DNA from: Meandrina meandrites
Lineage: Eukaryota; Cnidaria; Anthozoa; Scleractinia; Meandrinidae
Assembly: GCA_963693305.1 (NCBI GenBank)
Contig: OY855905.1
Coordinates: 44,846,895 to 44,910,894 of the forward strand
Length of the DNA stretch: 64,000 bases
Direction: 5' to 3'
Made by a program: the position numbers and the translations under genes. Positions 12,355-25,259 of this stretch are shown here, in pieces (positions within the stretch are counted from its first letter, which is position 1; each line of letters opens with the position of its first letter). The notes under the pieces were generated by a model, which was not told where the DNA came from, made no database searches, and worked only from the letters and a program-made list of their open reading frames with translations.

Positions 12355-12427
12355 TAGCCTTTGTACAGCCGCCCCCTCCCCTCTTTCCCGATTTTTTTGA
12401 GGGGAAGGGGCGGCTGTTCACAGGCTA
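12355..12427. mobile_element. 73-bp hairpin MITE with 9-bp target duplication
   Basis: Termini TAGCCT...AGGCTA. The arms TACAGCCGCCCCCTCCCCT and its inverse are separated by a T-rich loop. The exact 9-bp direct repeat GTTGAGAAG flanks it at 12346-12354 and 12428-12436. A 9-bp duplication is typical of Mutator-like elements, so that assignment is tentative. Confidence 0.85.
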
Positions 12428-12436
12428 GTTGAGAAG

Positions 12437-13600
12437 TGGTTTCCTTTTGAGCTTTATAGGTAAATTACTGCGGTTGATATTTTCCCCTCCCTCTATCCCA
12501 GAGGTCTCTTGCCACCTTCTGTCACGCAACGCTACTCGGACAGGGAGAGGGAAAAAGAATACAGGCGAGCTGCGCGTCCACGGGGGACAATGGGAAGGAA
12601 AATTCCGCGCCATTCATTCCACGCCTTTAAACTCAACAGAGGCCTCTGTGGAGCATCACTGTTTCCTTTCAAGGGGGTCTGGGTCAGTCACTATCAACCT
12701 TGACTTATGTCAAACGCCACAAAACATTTATAGCAACGAAAGAGACAAACAACCTATTACAGTTGCTCGCTTCTTATTTATAACTCTTAGCTTACAACTG
12801 TTCAGAAAAGTCAGATTTTTTTTTTCTTCGATCGCAACAGTTCGAATTCGTGGCAATAGCAGAATTGCGTCTTTTTTGGAAGAGTGAAAATTTACACTGA
12901 ATGTACACGGCAGTGCTCCGAAGGGAACGATACAAACTGCGAAGGAGCCGAACAAGTATGAAAGGTCAACAGTGCGAATTTACTGCACTTGGCCAATTGA
13001 ACAGAATCATTCAATAACTTTACTCACAATAAAACGTGTTTTGTGCCCATATAATGTATTTCCAACAACTCGTTTCAGTTAACTGAAGTGTTTTTCGCAA
13101 CGTGGCCGTTAGATAACTCGAACTGAACTTCGTGCATGGTCTTATTATTAGACCGTTGATTGGCCAAAATTGGAAGGCTGGCGAAATTTTTAAAAAAGCT
13201 ATATAGAGTAACTAACTGAATAACACGGCAGAGTAGAAAGAAAACGTGGACTTATCTTATGGAAGCACATGGAGGAAGATGTCCGTGATTTGCCTCACAG
13301 TACTTCAACGGACTATCAGCAAAACTATGGGTGTGTCATTTGGCACTTCATTCTACACGGGATTAAAATTTACTCCTCGTTGCTACGAGAAATATGTTCG
13401 ATACAAAACAGAATTACTGTGAAGATTTTTATGCTAAATCATATTAAAATAATGCCACAAGAAGAACACGCACTCCAACTGATGTTATTTTTTGATAAGT
13501 AAAATGTTTTTTCATCGACAAGAGCATTGGAAGCAAAGTATCAGGGGAATTGGGGGATTTTTTCCATTCGACCAGAACTTCTGGAACTCTAGTAGTTCGG
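12437..13600. other. Intergenic, no supported gene
   Basis: A 152-codon frame (12429-12887) starts inside the 73-bp MITE and has no recognisable domain. The stretch has some CpG-containing sequence near 12,500-12,620 but no convincing splice or start signals. Confidence 0.4.
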
Positions 13601-13607
13601 AAAGCGG

Positions 13608-13651
13608 TCCGTGATACCGGTGTGATGCTCTACCAACTGAGCTATGAAGCC
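13608..13651 (-). repeat. 5' half of a Thr-tRNA-like sequence (SINE-like fragment)
   Basis: On the minus strand, GGCTTCATAGCTCAGTTGG then TAGAGCATCACACCGGTATC is a tRNA acceptor/D-arm with a good A box, followed by an anticodon-like arm. The T-arm and B box are missing, so it is not a functional tRNA gene. It lies about 50 bp from a hairpin element and probably forms one composite repeat with it. Confidence 0.7.
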
Positions 13652-13701
13652 TTGATACGTTGGAAGCAGGTCAATTGTGGGTCCTTATGTCCCGCATATG
13701 G

Positions 13702-13933
13702 AGTAGATGACATAGTGAATATATGAATGACATATATGAGCCGCGGATTAATTATGAAATGAATGAAATGATCCTCGCAGTGTGAAAGCAATCTGTAGCC
13801 TTGAATATTTTTTTCTTTCAGGCTAAAAATGCAATTGCTTAAATTGCTTTCACACTGCGAGGATCATTTCATTCATTTCATCATTAATCCGCAGTTCATA
13901 TATGTCATTCATATATTCACTATGTGGTCTACT
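13702..13933. mobile_element. Hairpin repeat (TCATATATG / GAAATGATCCTCGCAGT type)
   Basis: Near-perfect inverted repeat. The left arm AGTAGATGACATAGTGAATA through GAAATGATCCTCGCAGTGTG and the right arm in reverse share about 95 bp, around a loop containing TTTTTTTCTTTCAGGCT. I associate this type with coral genomes. Confidence 0.8.
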
Positions 13934-16900
13934 TACAGCTGGTCAACAACAGGGAGGAGTGAAGGCACTGGGAAATAACTGCATTGGAATTCAAAAGTCG
14001 TACTCGTACTGATATCTAACGTCGCTAATGAATGAATGTTACATTTCCTGGGACAGCAACGCGAAACCATCAGCAGCTGAAATGAATGAGTTGGTGATGT
14101 CAATGATGAATGATACAGCTACTCGGTCATCACAGCAAGAAGAGCTCGCTGCGTGTGGAGCTAAACGAATTGTTCAAAATTATCTTGATAAGCGATCAAG
14201 AGTAAGAGTAAGAGTGAAAGTGAGAGCGAGATTAAGAGACTTAATCCCTCTTTCAGTTTTTCTTCGCTCGGGCTCGCCCCACTTACCGACGACGGCCTGG
14301 AACAGGCAAGTTCTGCTTTGATCGCATTTGGAAGAAAATTACACAGTTTGGCACCACGATATGAAAAACTCTTTTTCAAGCTTTCAGTTTTGGATTTTGG
14401 AGTGCTAAATTGTATCTCGAGTCTCTGAGATCATAACATTATTTGTCTCGAATCAAGTTAATTCAACAAGGTCCTCAGGAGCTTCGTTAATATATATATT
14501 TAGGCAGGCCTAAAAGCGGAGCTCCCATGCATTTATCTTTTTTTTGCTCGAGTAAATTACAGTGTTACCAAATAAGAAACCACACTATATTTCTTAGCTT
14601 ATACGGTGGCCCATATAGGTACAAAAAACCTCTCATGATTTTGTTGACGAAAGCGACGTCAATATATTTCGTGGTTAACCCGTATAAATTTTCCTGCCTT
14701 TAGTGACAGGTTCTAAAATTGAAATTGACGAGTGCACTTTATTGGGTTCCTCACGTATGCACGTAGGTGCAAAACAAATCTTAGTCAAACTTTTTACAAC
14801 GTTTACTGTACACTAATTCGTAATACACCTCTAGGACCTCTATGAGTTATTCAATGTAAAAAGAACCTTGACCTTGTTTTTATTACTACAAAACCATCAG
14901 AGCAAGAAAATCAACTCAAGGCAAAAACAGAAAACAAAGTGAACTCGCTGCTTAACACAGTAAACAAAATGAACTCACGGCACGGCAAACTGAGAAAATC
15001 ACGGCGGCAAAACAAACTCTGCAAATTGATGGTGCCGGTTATGTAAGTCATTTTAAAGCAGTTTTTGTGTAAGAATTGTGGCAGTTTGTGATTTGGAAAC
15101 TGGTGCACGCTAACTTAGAATAAGCTTACAATGTTGTTTTGACTGTTTTGAACTGTCTTCCTTTTCGTTGCGGTTTGGTTGCATGATTTACTAATTCTGT
15201 TTCATCGTACGCGTTGCTATTAAAATGCCTAAGAGAATTTTATGTAGAGAACTGAATGAATTTTCTTCATTTCTGGTAAGTAAATATGCGGTAGGTTAAG
15301 TCTGAACCCACTCAGCCTAGCACAGGTAACTCGAAACGAAACCGGCAAATTCAACACACTCACTAATAAGCCAGTCGGGGGAACAAGTACTGGTTTTGGG
15401 CAATTTTCGTGTGCTCGCCGATGATCGCCCGAATAGGTTCCGATTGGTTTCGTCCAATGAGAGTATTGTACGAATACCTCCGAAGAGACTAGAGGTTGTT
15501 TTAGTATTCAAAATGGCGATTTTAGCCACGCGGGTTTCCATAAACTGATCGAACCGAATCTCTCTTGATTGGAAAAAAAAGGTTTAAAAATTTCAATCGC
15601 CTAAAACATTTGTGTTTGAGCAGCGACAAGTCGAAACTGTAGTTGCCCAAGGTTGTTTGCAAACGTGTGGACTTCGGTGGAAGATGTTTATGTCATGTAC
15701 ATCGAACAAAACTGAACAAAATTATGCATGAAAGGCACGGGAAGCTCTAAATGACAAGGTAAGCAGAAACATCAATATTTGTCGCTAAATTTAAACTTAA
15801 TTTAGAACTTTATGCCAGTGAAGACCTGTGTCGACATGCTATACGGCATGGAAGGCGGCAGCTTTTCATCCCGGGGTTTTCAGTATATCAGTACAACACT
15901 GTAGTCACTGTAAAACGAATTAAAAGCCCAGTTTCTCGAAAATAAATAAAGTATATATTTATCTATCTAAAAGAGAACTTACTTCAGCAGTTAACATTTT
16001 TGTAACAGGTATTTTCAGTTATGATGACTTGTCTTTGTCTAACAATTTCCAATATGAGTACTGACAATACTTGTAGTTCTGTAATTACACAAAAATATCT
16101 TTATACAACGCGAGAGACCAGACTGGCAGATGCACGGAAATTATATGGCAGGGTGAATTTTTTCTTCAGATGAACTTTAGATTATAACAAATATCTACAC
16201 GCCAAAGTTCTGTTTAATTTGTAAAGATTGTATCTAAGACCAAGTGCGGTAACTTAATTTAGGGAATTGCCAAATCTTCCAGGTGAAATTTATTTATTAT
16301 GGGTTTGTTTAGCTTTGTCTCCTATAGTATCTTTAATACTAATTATTGATCTGTTTGGTTTGTATAATCAATTATTGAAAAGGTTGTGGCTATATGCTGA
16401 GTATACTGAAATCCTTATTTTCGGAAAAGATGCTAAATCTTTAGAGCAAAATTTATTTTTTAATATTTTTAATCACTGTTAACATTATGATTTTCAATGA
16501 TTGAATTTCTACTAGTGTCAGGCTTCTCCGGTTTGATGAGGATTGTAATAAGTTTTGATGTGAAGCTATGTTTTCTCTCATGTAACAGATATGCTTATTG
16601 ATGTGCATTATAAAACTTGAAATTAAAACGAATTGTTTATTGTTTATGGCAAAATTGTTAATTTGGCTCTTAAGGGGGAAGAATTTTTTAAGACTACTGT
16701 ATAAAGATTCAGCCTTCATTCTGTAAGTGCTAGGAAGGTCCTGATTTAGGGACTGTTAGAACTAAACTGAAAGTGTAAAATGAATATCATGTTTACTTTA
16801 CTACCAAGACTGTCTATAATAATTTAAACAAAGTCTTGTTCAGGGTTTGTTTTGATTTTAGCATTAGATTTTTCAGGTGTATTAACACCCAAATCTTATA

Positions 16901-17860
16901 AAAAATGCTGTTAAATCATACTAATGGGTAATCATTTTGTCGCCTCTTCTTTCAGGTTGTGCTTACATATACAAAGACTTGCAAGCAGTCTAGTCCTGGC
17001 CTTGTTCAATGCAAATTTAAATTACAATAAAAGAACATTTTGAATTTTCTAATCTTTAATAGTTGTGTTGTATAGTTCTTTTTCTGGCATTCTGATTTAT
17101 ACCCTCAATCCGTTGATCTTATTTTTCCTGGTCTTTCCATATCTCCTTTGTCCACACTTTCTACAGCTTCCACCAAGATTTTATTTTCTTCATTGTCTCC
17201 TAGGAACCTTGCAGACATTATTTTTTAAATTTATTTAATCAATTAAATATTTGCATACCTTGTGCAAGGTCAATGAGTTGACAGGTACTGGGCTGAAGTT
17301 GTGATCGGTATCTAGATTTCAGAATGGTGGATGAGAGGGGAAACTCATTGAACCACATTGTTTTGATGCCATTGTTACCACCGGTTTTTCTTTATATATT
17401 TATAAATTTAGATCTTACAAGGGTATTGACCCTTATTTCTGGGATTGCTTAAATTGTTGTGAAATTTTGTGTAGTGACAATGGAAGCATTCAAACTTTAT
17501 AAGTGTTAAGAATACCTGGTTTTAAAAGTGATTTAATTTCTGGAGTGGCATTTATGTGACATTGATTTCTAATTTAGAGATTGAATGAAGTGAATTCTAA
17601 TCCTGAATTTTGAGGAATTATGTTTCATTGTAAAGATTAGATTAGTTAATGAATTGGGACAATTCGTGTCTGTTCGTTGATAAAACAGATAAAAATCTGA
17701 AGTGAAAAAACTGATACATAGTGTGCAAAGCAGGATTAAACACGAGGCTCTCAATCCGTGTTTTTATAATCTGGTTTTATAATACGGTCTTTGTTTGCAT
17801 TAATTTTCCTTTCCTTGAGTAAAAACGGTGATCCTACAAACCGGGTATAAACTAGCTAAT
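13934..17860. other. Intergenic, no protein-coding gene supported
   Basis: AT-rich sequence with frames shorter than 100 codons. One pair of signals could be a short noncoding transcript on plus: a donor at GACAAG/GTAAGC near 15,760 and a pyrimidine-tract acceptor near 16,955, followed by AATAAA near 17,027. No long frame links them. I see nothing else I can name. Confidence 0.3.
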
Positions 17861-19809
17861 GATACTGTATTTCCATTTTGCTCGGAGCTCATCCCTGAGA
17901 ACGTCTTCTTCTATTCGTCAATTCTTTCGAAATAATGCTTTCTATTTTACGGTGGGTTTTTGTTCTCGCAAGCGTTATTACTGAATCGTAAAAGTAGGTA
18001 GAGTTTGACTCCTTTTGGAAAGTGAAAGTGCATTCACCACATCTTTCATCTTTCATCTTTCTTTCGACGTGACACTCTTTGCAGCACCTCTTTGCAGCAC
18101 CTCGGCGAAAATGACGCTCTCCCCTAGCATGAAGTCGACCTTATTGATTAACGACCGGTGCTTGCCCGAGGCTTATATTTATGTTATAGTTTCCCTACTT
18201 CGTTGTTTTTACTTTTGAAGCACCCGCGAGATTTGGTCCGATTTGTGCGAAACCGACGCGAAAGGACGCGAAACTATTTTAGCATTTTCACAGCCAAACA
18301 TCTCAAGCGTATCCTTAGCAACCCACTGGTCAAAACCGAAAACCGCGGGCTCAGTCACTTCTCGGAGAAGTGATCGCGCCATCAACTGGCACTTGTTCCC
18401 CCGACTGAAGCAGAGATAAGAGAAACAAAACAAATGCAAGCGAGCCGAAATCGTGATTTTGATCTGTGAAGCTAAATAATTTGTTTTCAAAATCCAATAA
18501 TGAACATCACAGTTAACTCCACTAACTAAAACTGAAAATAATTAGTCTAAACAAAATATTTACTAAACAAAATAAATGTGTAAAATGTACAAACATGAAC
18601 AGGCTTGATAAATATTTACGTGAAGATCTGAAAACCTACACAACTTCAAATTCATTCATTAATGAAATATATAAATTCTCTCAATATAAAATTAGGCTTA
18701 TGCTTAGTGCATACATTTACGTTTGTTACCTCATTATTGAAGAAGGCTTATAAATTCTGTAGGGCAAAGCTTTCAAACCAGCCCAATAATATCGGACACG
18801 AACACGGCAGTCTCGTTGCAAGCTTAGTCCAACACCAGCGACATATTCATTATATGAATTATCACCGAACAACAATTTCTTCCTTTCCATCGGTGTAGCC
18901 TTTAACAGTCTTTTATCCTTCACTTCAGTGAACTTGATCGGCTCTGAATTCACTTTTGTTTGAGCTCAATTCAGTGATATTCAGCCTTGCTCAGCCGCAG
19001 GTCGAACCCTGCACATCGCGCTCTTTTTGACTTGTTATCCAGTATATCATGTTCAAATCGGCAATTATTTCGGATCTTCCCGTTAAGAGGTTGTCCTAAA
19101 TCATTTGGCATAAGTTTCCATGATGTGCATGAGTAAATAAAGCGAGAAATACTCGCGAAAATTGATGTTCGCCAGCAGCTTTCTTCGCATCTTTCATTCA
19201 GCTTTAAAGGTGAACAGCGTACCAAAGATTTACCGCCTTTTCGAACAATCGCTTCGTTTAAGTTGAAATGAAATGTCCAGATCATTTATTTAACATGTGA
19301 AAAAAACTAAACTAAATACTGTATTATATTTCTAAAATAGATTTAGCTAAGCCTAAAAGCAGAGCTTGCGGGTTATTTACCTTGCCCTTTATTTAAATCT
19401 GAATTTACGCGATGATAAAATTATCAGGCTAAGTAAAAACTGAGTACTTGAGCCCGCGATCAATTGGAAAACCATTACCTGGTCAGCGGTCAACTTCCAA
19501 AAAAGACGTCCCATCGATTAGCTCTACGCCTGAGCCCGCGATATGGTCATGTGATACTGGTCAGCGGATACCTTGTTTTGACAGCTGTCAATTGACCATG
19601 ACATGGAAGTTCAATATCAAAGATTTAACAGTAACCAAAGCGGTAATTGTTCTGTGACTCCCCTCCCCCTCCCCCAGAGTCTGTACGGACGGACGGACGG
19701 ACGGACGGACGTACGGTCACGTGATTACCAAATTTTCTCGGCTTGGTGGTTTACCAAATTTTCTTACCCATGGTGCTCCGCTGGCGCGCTTCGCGCGCTG
19801 GAGCTCCGC
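17861..19809. repeat. Dispersed-repeat block with (GACG)n tract
   Basis: Contains a GGAC/GACG tetranucleotide run at 19687-19710, followed by CACGTGATTACCAAATTTTC and GCGCGCTTCGCGCGC, and a degenerate duplication of GAGCCCGCGAT...GGTCAGCGG (about 19453-19500 and 19532-19575). This combination resembles dispersed repeats I associate with corals. Several 70-105 codon frames occur but none shows a domain. Outer boundaries are uncertain. Confidence 0.4.
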
Positions 19810-19974
19810 TATGATATAATGTTATGCGTAATGATCGCGTTGTGATGTTGACGTCGAACTCCAGGAGTGTCCCACTGAAGCATTCTCAAAATGTCAACAT
19901 ATCTAATATCCCAATGACTATGAGTGATGATCCGAGCTCCCTGATTATAGAGTCTATCAATTCTCTCTGACAGG
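19810..19974 (-). pseudogene. LINE reverse-transcriptase fragment, downstream piece
   Basis: On the minus strand the frame reads IDRLYNQGARIITHSHWDIR then DILRMLQWDT and VRRQHHNAII before a stop. This is the C-terminal region typical of non-LTR retrotransposon reverse transcriptases (the family's R-ARI/VIT-x-x-WD block). It joins in frame to the piece at 25,260-25,405 once the 5.3-kb insertion between them is removed. Confidence 0.75.
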
Positions 19975-20267
19975 TAGTCCATGGGCCCGAGCAGATTTTC
20001 TTACCATTCAAAGGGACAAATTGTGAATGGTATCAGATTAAAGTTCATCTGAAGGAGTTTCAAAATTGAGCTGATAGCAATCACGAAAGAGTAGCTTAGT
20101 AGGATTTTTTAAAGGTATAAAATTCTCCTTCTGCATGAAAACGAGGCTAAAATTGAGATAGAATTTACAACTCCTATTATGGTTTATTTTTGTTCAATTT
20201 CATCTTGCAGTATTGGAAACATGATTATTAACTAGTTTACTCAATAAAATAGTAAAAGTTTGAGTTA

Positions 20268-20998
20268 CAGTCAAAACCGAAGAAGCGTGAACGCCAAAAA
20301 TAATTTCTGGAATGTTTTTTGTTCTACGACCAATCAGATTCGAGACGTTACCGCAACAAACCGCAACAGTAATTAGCAAAAAGGTTTCGATTCTTTTATC
20401 ACGAAACGACTTTTTCGTCTACATTAAGTCTTGAGATCACCACCGATTAACAAACACTCTGGAATTATTACAGTCAAAATACTCAGCGTGTGCCGCTTAG
20501 AATTCCGGAAAAGTTTTGATTAACGGCGAACGGATTGCATTATTGGTTTCAAACATTCAAATTAAAATTTGAATATTGTAGATCATCCAACAGTGAACAT
20601 GTGAGCACGTGAACCTGTAAAAAATAAACCAATCAAATTGCTTCATTTCTGACAGGCTCACGTGTTCACGTGTTCACGGTTGGATGATCTACAATATTCA
20701 AATTAAATTTGAATGTTTGAAACCAATAATGCCATCCGTTCGCCGTTAATCAAAACTTTTCCGGAATTCTAAGCGGCACATACTACGCGCTGAGTATTTT
20801 GACTGTAATAATTCCAGAGTGTTTGTTAATCGGTGGTGATCTCAAGACTTAATGTAGACGAAAAAGTCGTTTCGTGATAAAAGAATCGAAACCTTTTTGC
20901 TAATTACTGTTGCGGTAACGTCTCGAATCTGATTGGTTGTAGAACAATAAACATTCCAGAAATTATTTTTGGCGTTCACGCTTCTTCGGTTTCGACTG
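20268..20998. mobile_element. 731-bp foldback MITE, Tc1/mariner type
   Basis: The termini CAGTCAAAACCGAAGAAGCG and, inverted, CAGTCGAAACCGAAGAAGCG are flanked by TA on both sides (20266-20267, 20999-21000). The two halves are reverse complements almost to the centre, with a short loop near 20,620-20,650. TA duplication and CAGT-type termini are characteristic of Tc1/mariner non-autonomous elements. It is nested in the 5.3-kb transposon. Confidence 0.9.
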
Positions 20999-21351
20999 TA
21001 ATCACTAAAACAGAACAAAATACTGTTTGAAGGTCCTGAATTGCATTCTGGGAAAATCCAAGATGGCGGCCGTACTAAGGTGTATGGTTATTTTGGTCTT
21101 AATTTATCGATTTAAATCCCCAGGAAAGGACAAAGAAATCTCTAAAAAAAAAGATTAAGATTGTATTAAAAACTTAAGAAAACTATTTTTGGCAATTTTG
21201 ACGGAATCTAAAAGAGAATTATTTCTATAATTAACTTACAATATCAGTCCAGAAATATTTTCTCGAGGCGTGAAAGGGTATCAATATTGTTCTGATTTTT
21301 GAAATAAACATTTGTTTCGCAGACGTTATTTAGCTCGGTACTGGTTTCCCG

Positions 21352-22542
21352 ATGTTTGTGCACTGCTGCCTTTTTTCGGAAAAGCTAACAACTATGTTGG
21401 AAAACACAGTTTGTTCCCTACAGTCATACGCAAATAATTCAAAAAAGTTTGCGCGCGCCAAGATGCCCGCCAAGATGGCACGTGCACGTGTTGAACAGAA
21501 AGATGACAGAAAAAAGGAATCGTGGTTGTTGCGAAGAGAAGCAAGTGATCTAAATTAAAAGATATTGCAGTGCGCTGTCCGGAAATACTTCATTACTAAA
21601 CCTGATTGCACCATGGAACAAGGACGTCTTGAATTGAATGGGCTGAGGGATTCATTATCATCGAAAAAAAAGTTGCATCAGATGTACATGGAGTCTCTGT
21701 TGTGGTATCGCACCTCGAGGCGATGTTTCCTAAAGGACTCAGTCAATATGTCGCTTGCATTACTTGTGAAAACTTCTTTGGGGCATTTACGGCAGAAGAT
21801 GTAATATATAGATTATATTTCCTGTAATCAAGTTTGAGATTGGCTAATGCGAGGACAGGTGCGCAAAAGAGGGAAAGAAACCCGGTTGGTGGGGTGGGAG
21901 AACTCGTGGCGAGCTCAAAGAATGTCAAAATAACATGGAAGAGTCGTCACTGACCAAAATGATAAAAATGCGTCGTAAAATATGGCAGACAGATGCATTC
22001 TTTGTTGGCGGTAATCACCGCTTCTCAACTTTTACCTTAAAATCCTCTGTACATCGGAGAAACACCATTCAGCTTCAGTTGGGTAAAAAATCAACCCCTT
22101 TCATATCATTTATTGCAGTGATGACAACAGCGACGGTTTAAAAGCACCACAATAGATGAAGAATTGAAATCAGTCCTCAACATTGCTGGAGAAAGGGAAA
22201 TTCCGTCTGTTTTTTATCACCGCAAATGTTGCCGTTAAACCGGGAATTAGATAAGCTCCGAAATAGACGCGAGGTGGTTAAAACCCCGCCAAAAAAGAAG
22301 ATTTTCAAATGCAAAAACACAATCTACGATTTGAAAAAAAATTGTAATAAGGAAAAGAAAATATATGAAACGTTCCAAAAAATATACAGCCATTCAAATT
22401 TTCGAGCAGACGAAACAATCGACATTATTACAACATTATCTGTCCTTTTCGCGCTTGGCGACGCAAAAGGCCTCAAACTCTCCTCGAACTGTTTGTAATT
22501 GACTACAGCTGGCCAGAAATACAACATATTCTTTAACATCAA
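21352..22542 (+). pseudogene. Decayed open frames of the 5.3-kb transposon
   Basis: Several short frames follow one another without a continuous frame: 21352-21558, 21565-21804, 21935-22141 and 22226-22498. In other frames, short segments look protein-like, e.g. MADRCILCW near 21,982 and VFYHRKCC near 22,210, a Cys-Cys then His-Cys arrangement reminiscent of the N-terminal modules of the 1,602-aa protein at 50-55 kb. The similarity is by pattern only and may be chance. I infer a degraded transposon gene. Confidence 0.35.
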
Positions 22543-22644
22543 TTATCACAATAAGGGAGCAACACGTAATGCAACAGTGTCGATGAAATTAAGGAAGCTA
22601 GTTAATATATTTGATACTCAATTATTTCACAAGAAGCTGTTGAA

Positions 22645-22925
22645 ATACCGTAAAATTCCCGTTATAAGCCCTGGGCTTATGCAACTTCGTAAGGGTCTTT
22701 GGGTGGGCTTGGGGGAGGGGCTTATATCCGGGGGGGCTTATAAGTGGAATAAAAAAAGCGCTTCGAAACGAGCCACGCCAGAGTTGATCGTAAGTTTTTA
22801 ACTTAAAAAGTCATAATAAAGCAACATTTAGCCCTGTTCAGTACTGTCATCCAGCGTAGGGGGGCTTATATCCTTGGGGGGTGGGGTGGGGGGGGGGGGG
22901 CTTATAACCGGATGCATTTTTTGGT
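22645..22925. repeat. gggCTTATAT / poly-G dispersed repeat
   Basis: Begins TACCGTAAAATTCCCGTTAT and repeats GGGCTTATATCC- or CTTATAA-type blocks four or more times between G runs, with a long G-rich run at 22876-22900. It is nested in the 5.3-kb element. A related layout, ending in TTTACGGTA, occurs around 39,450-39,620. Confidence 0.65.
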
Positions 22926-24074
22926 TTCCAAGTAGATGGGCCTAGCAGTAACACCTTTAAAGAACGCCCAGGGACAAGGTTGGTGGTCACCCTAGCCGTG
23001 AGAGCTGTGCAAAAATGCAGTAAATGTTTGAACTTGAGTTACATTGTAGTAATTAGAATTGTAAACCGCCCAGGAGGGAGCTATAAGTCCTTCTTGCAAT
23101 TAGGAAATTAAAACGGCACTTTATCTCTACAAATCCGGTCCTGTTCGACCCAAGAAAATGAAAACCACTACCTCAGAGTAACACCTCCCTTGCCTTTCGG
23201 AAATGTTCCACAGGGTCAGTGGTATCGCAGTCCAAGCCTGACACTTTGAAACCCCACTCCCCCCAGCGACAGTGGCTAAATTAGCAAGAACAAAACAGAG
23301 CATCGTTGACACTTAAACAATGCTGGTTAAGTGCTGTAATCCTCGAGCAAGAAAATTATGGAATAATATTTGAACAGACGATAGAGCACGCATAGAAGAA
23401 AAAGTTGCTTTGAATTTAACTGCACCTTCGTGCAAAAGTGAAAAAAGCAGAACGTAATTAGTTGGACTGGGTTGACTGATCAGTCCGCGAGGAGGAAGTG
23501 TCAATGTGGTCAATGTGCCGCCGCTGATATGCCACAATTTTCGAAGTTCCTGTTCTTCATGAGCTCTTTGGAAGATTTCTTTTAAAAGACGTCAACTTAC
23601 TTATTTTAAGAACGGAATGAAGTTAGGTACAAACAAACTAGACAGCTTTAAGTTCTATGATGTTCTAATTTTTCAGAAAGGGAACAATGACTATTTCTCA
23701 GTCAGAACCGTTAATTAGCATTCAAGCCTAAATGCCGTCTCGTTCCGAATATTTTGTGGGTTACACTACCACATTTCACAGGTTTCGAAAGTTTGACAAG
23801 CACGCTTTAAGTTGCTCGTGTCGACTTGTGGTCTTTTCTTCTGAGTTGAGTTGTTCTCTTCTGTCTAAAGAACTTCGGAATTCATTGAATAATGACCTCG
23901 AGTTGTATCCAGTTTCCTTGTTATCACTGAAAACAACTTTTATCATTTCTTATAGAACTAATAGACCCGTCATAACATGGTCATAACAACTGTTCGTATG
24001 AAAAACGTCCTTGAAAAGTATGGGTTTATGGTAAGTAGGAAAAGTTTTTGTTTGAGCCAAGTGACCTATCAGGC

Positions 24075-24245
24075 CGGAGCTTATCCAAGTATCTGTAGCA
24101 TTAAGCGACTAGCACTACTGCTAATCCCCCCCGGATGGGATGCTAATCCATCACAGGGCTCCCCCCCCCCCCCCTGCAGTAACTTCGCCAGTACTATTTA
24201 TACACCTGGGTATGGAGAGGAATTGGTTAATAGAGCAGGCCAAAT
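24075..24245 (+). repeat. SINE-like dispersed repeat, copy 1
   Basis: Shares GGAGCTTATCC, AGTNTCTG, ATTAAGCGA, CTAG, GGATGGGATGCTA, TCCATCAC and ATTTATACACC-GG in order with the copy at 62545-62785, and weakly with 29095-29372. It contains a C run at 24161-24174. Confidence 0.7.
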
Positions 24246-25259
24246 TAAAGCTCTGTGGCATTCTTTAAAACCGAGTTCTTAAGAAAATAATTTTGAGACA
24301 AAACGGGGTGGAGTATGCAGTTACAATGTTTGTTTCCCTCTTTAATTTGGGGCACAAATAGGGCGGCCAAAGAAATGTATAATCAGTCGAGAAACTCTTC
24401 CATTGATATTATTCATCTTCACTTAACATAATTTTAGATGTTAATTTGTAATTGATGTAGCGTCTGTAATTGAACAACACAATGAAGCCGGAATACACGT
24501 TTTTGTGACAATTAAGAAACACGTTCATCCGGGACATCGCAAATGTCAGGATGCCTTATCCTCTAAATCGATATCAAATTTACAAGATTTTTATGTTCTT
24601 TATGGCAAGAATATATAAAAAAAAACGTTTATAAAATACACTGGCAAGATTTGTAATTTCAATGGCGTTAGATAAAAACCTCCACGTGCTTTAGTCAAAT
24701 GAGGCCGCCTCCCGCGCGCATCTGTTGGCTCGAAATGCCTTCATTTTTATAAGAAAGAGAGATCAGTATAAATCTTATTAACCTCAAATAATCGGTCTGT
24801 AATGTAAAATACAAATCCTGTGTTTTCTACCTGATTCATTTAAAAACTCGGTCCATATTTTGAAATTCTAACATCAGTCTCGATATATAAGAGGTCTATA
24901 TTGCAATCCGGCTTTGTTGCCATGGAAACCATACAGAGAAAAACCCTTAAGTACGGCAAAAGCGCTTGGCTAGCATTAGCTGCCTTTCCTGTACTTTGTC
25001 AGGCCTCTCACACAACATTTACGTGTTTGAAGTTTCGATAAAGTGATTTTTCATTACCCTTCAAGCATTAAGATGCAACATTGATTTTGGAAAGATGACG
25101 TCAGAAATCACGTGATTTCAGCAAGAAAGCTACTCTTTTGGAATTGCTATCACATACCAAAATGAACTACAATGTTCAAGGATTTGAAAAATATATGATA
25201 GCATTTGTCCCTCCGAATGGTAACAAATGCCTAATTTTGGGGTCTGGGCCCATGGACTA

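Larger units (their letters stand above)
19975..25259. mobile_element. 5.3-kb DNA transposon with TAGTCCATGGGCCC ends
   Basis: The termini TAGTCCATGGGCCC and GGGCCCATGGACTA are perfect 14-bp inverted repeats. Imperfect similarity continues inward for about 150 bp (TTACCATTC...GGGACAAAT and GATAGCAAT...AGAGTAGCTT on both ends). A 3-bp AGG direct repeat lies at 19972-19974 and 25260-25262. The site is confirmed by the interrupted LINE frame, which closes when the element and one AGG are removed. The interior holds a 731-bp nested MITE, an AAGATGGCGGC promoter-type motif (21060-21070), decayed frames at 21.35-22.8 kb and a nested gggCTTATAT repeat. It looks inactive; superfamily unknown. Confidence 0.85.

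Noticed and set aside
13608..13651. Possible Thr tRNA gene
   Set aside because: Only the 5' half is present; no T-arm or 3' acceptor strand.
16020..16070. Box C/D snoRNA-like ATGATGA...CTGA pair
   Set aside because: Boxes are too close and there is no clear terminal stem or internal box pair.
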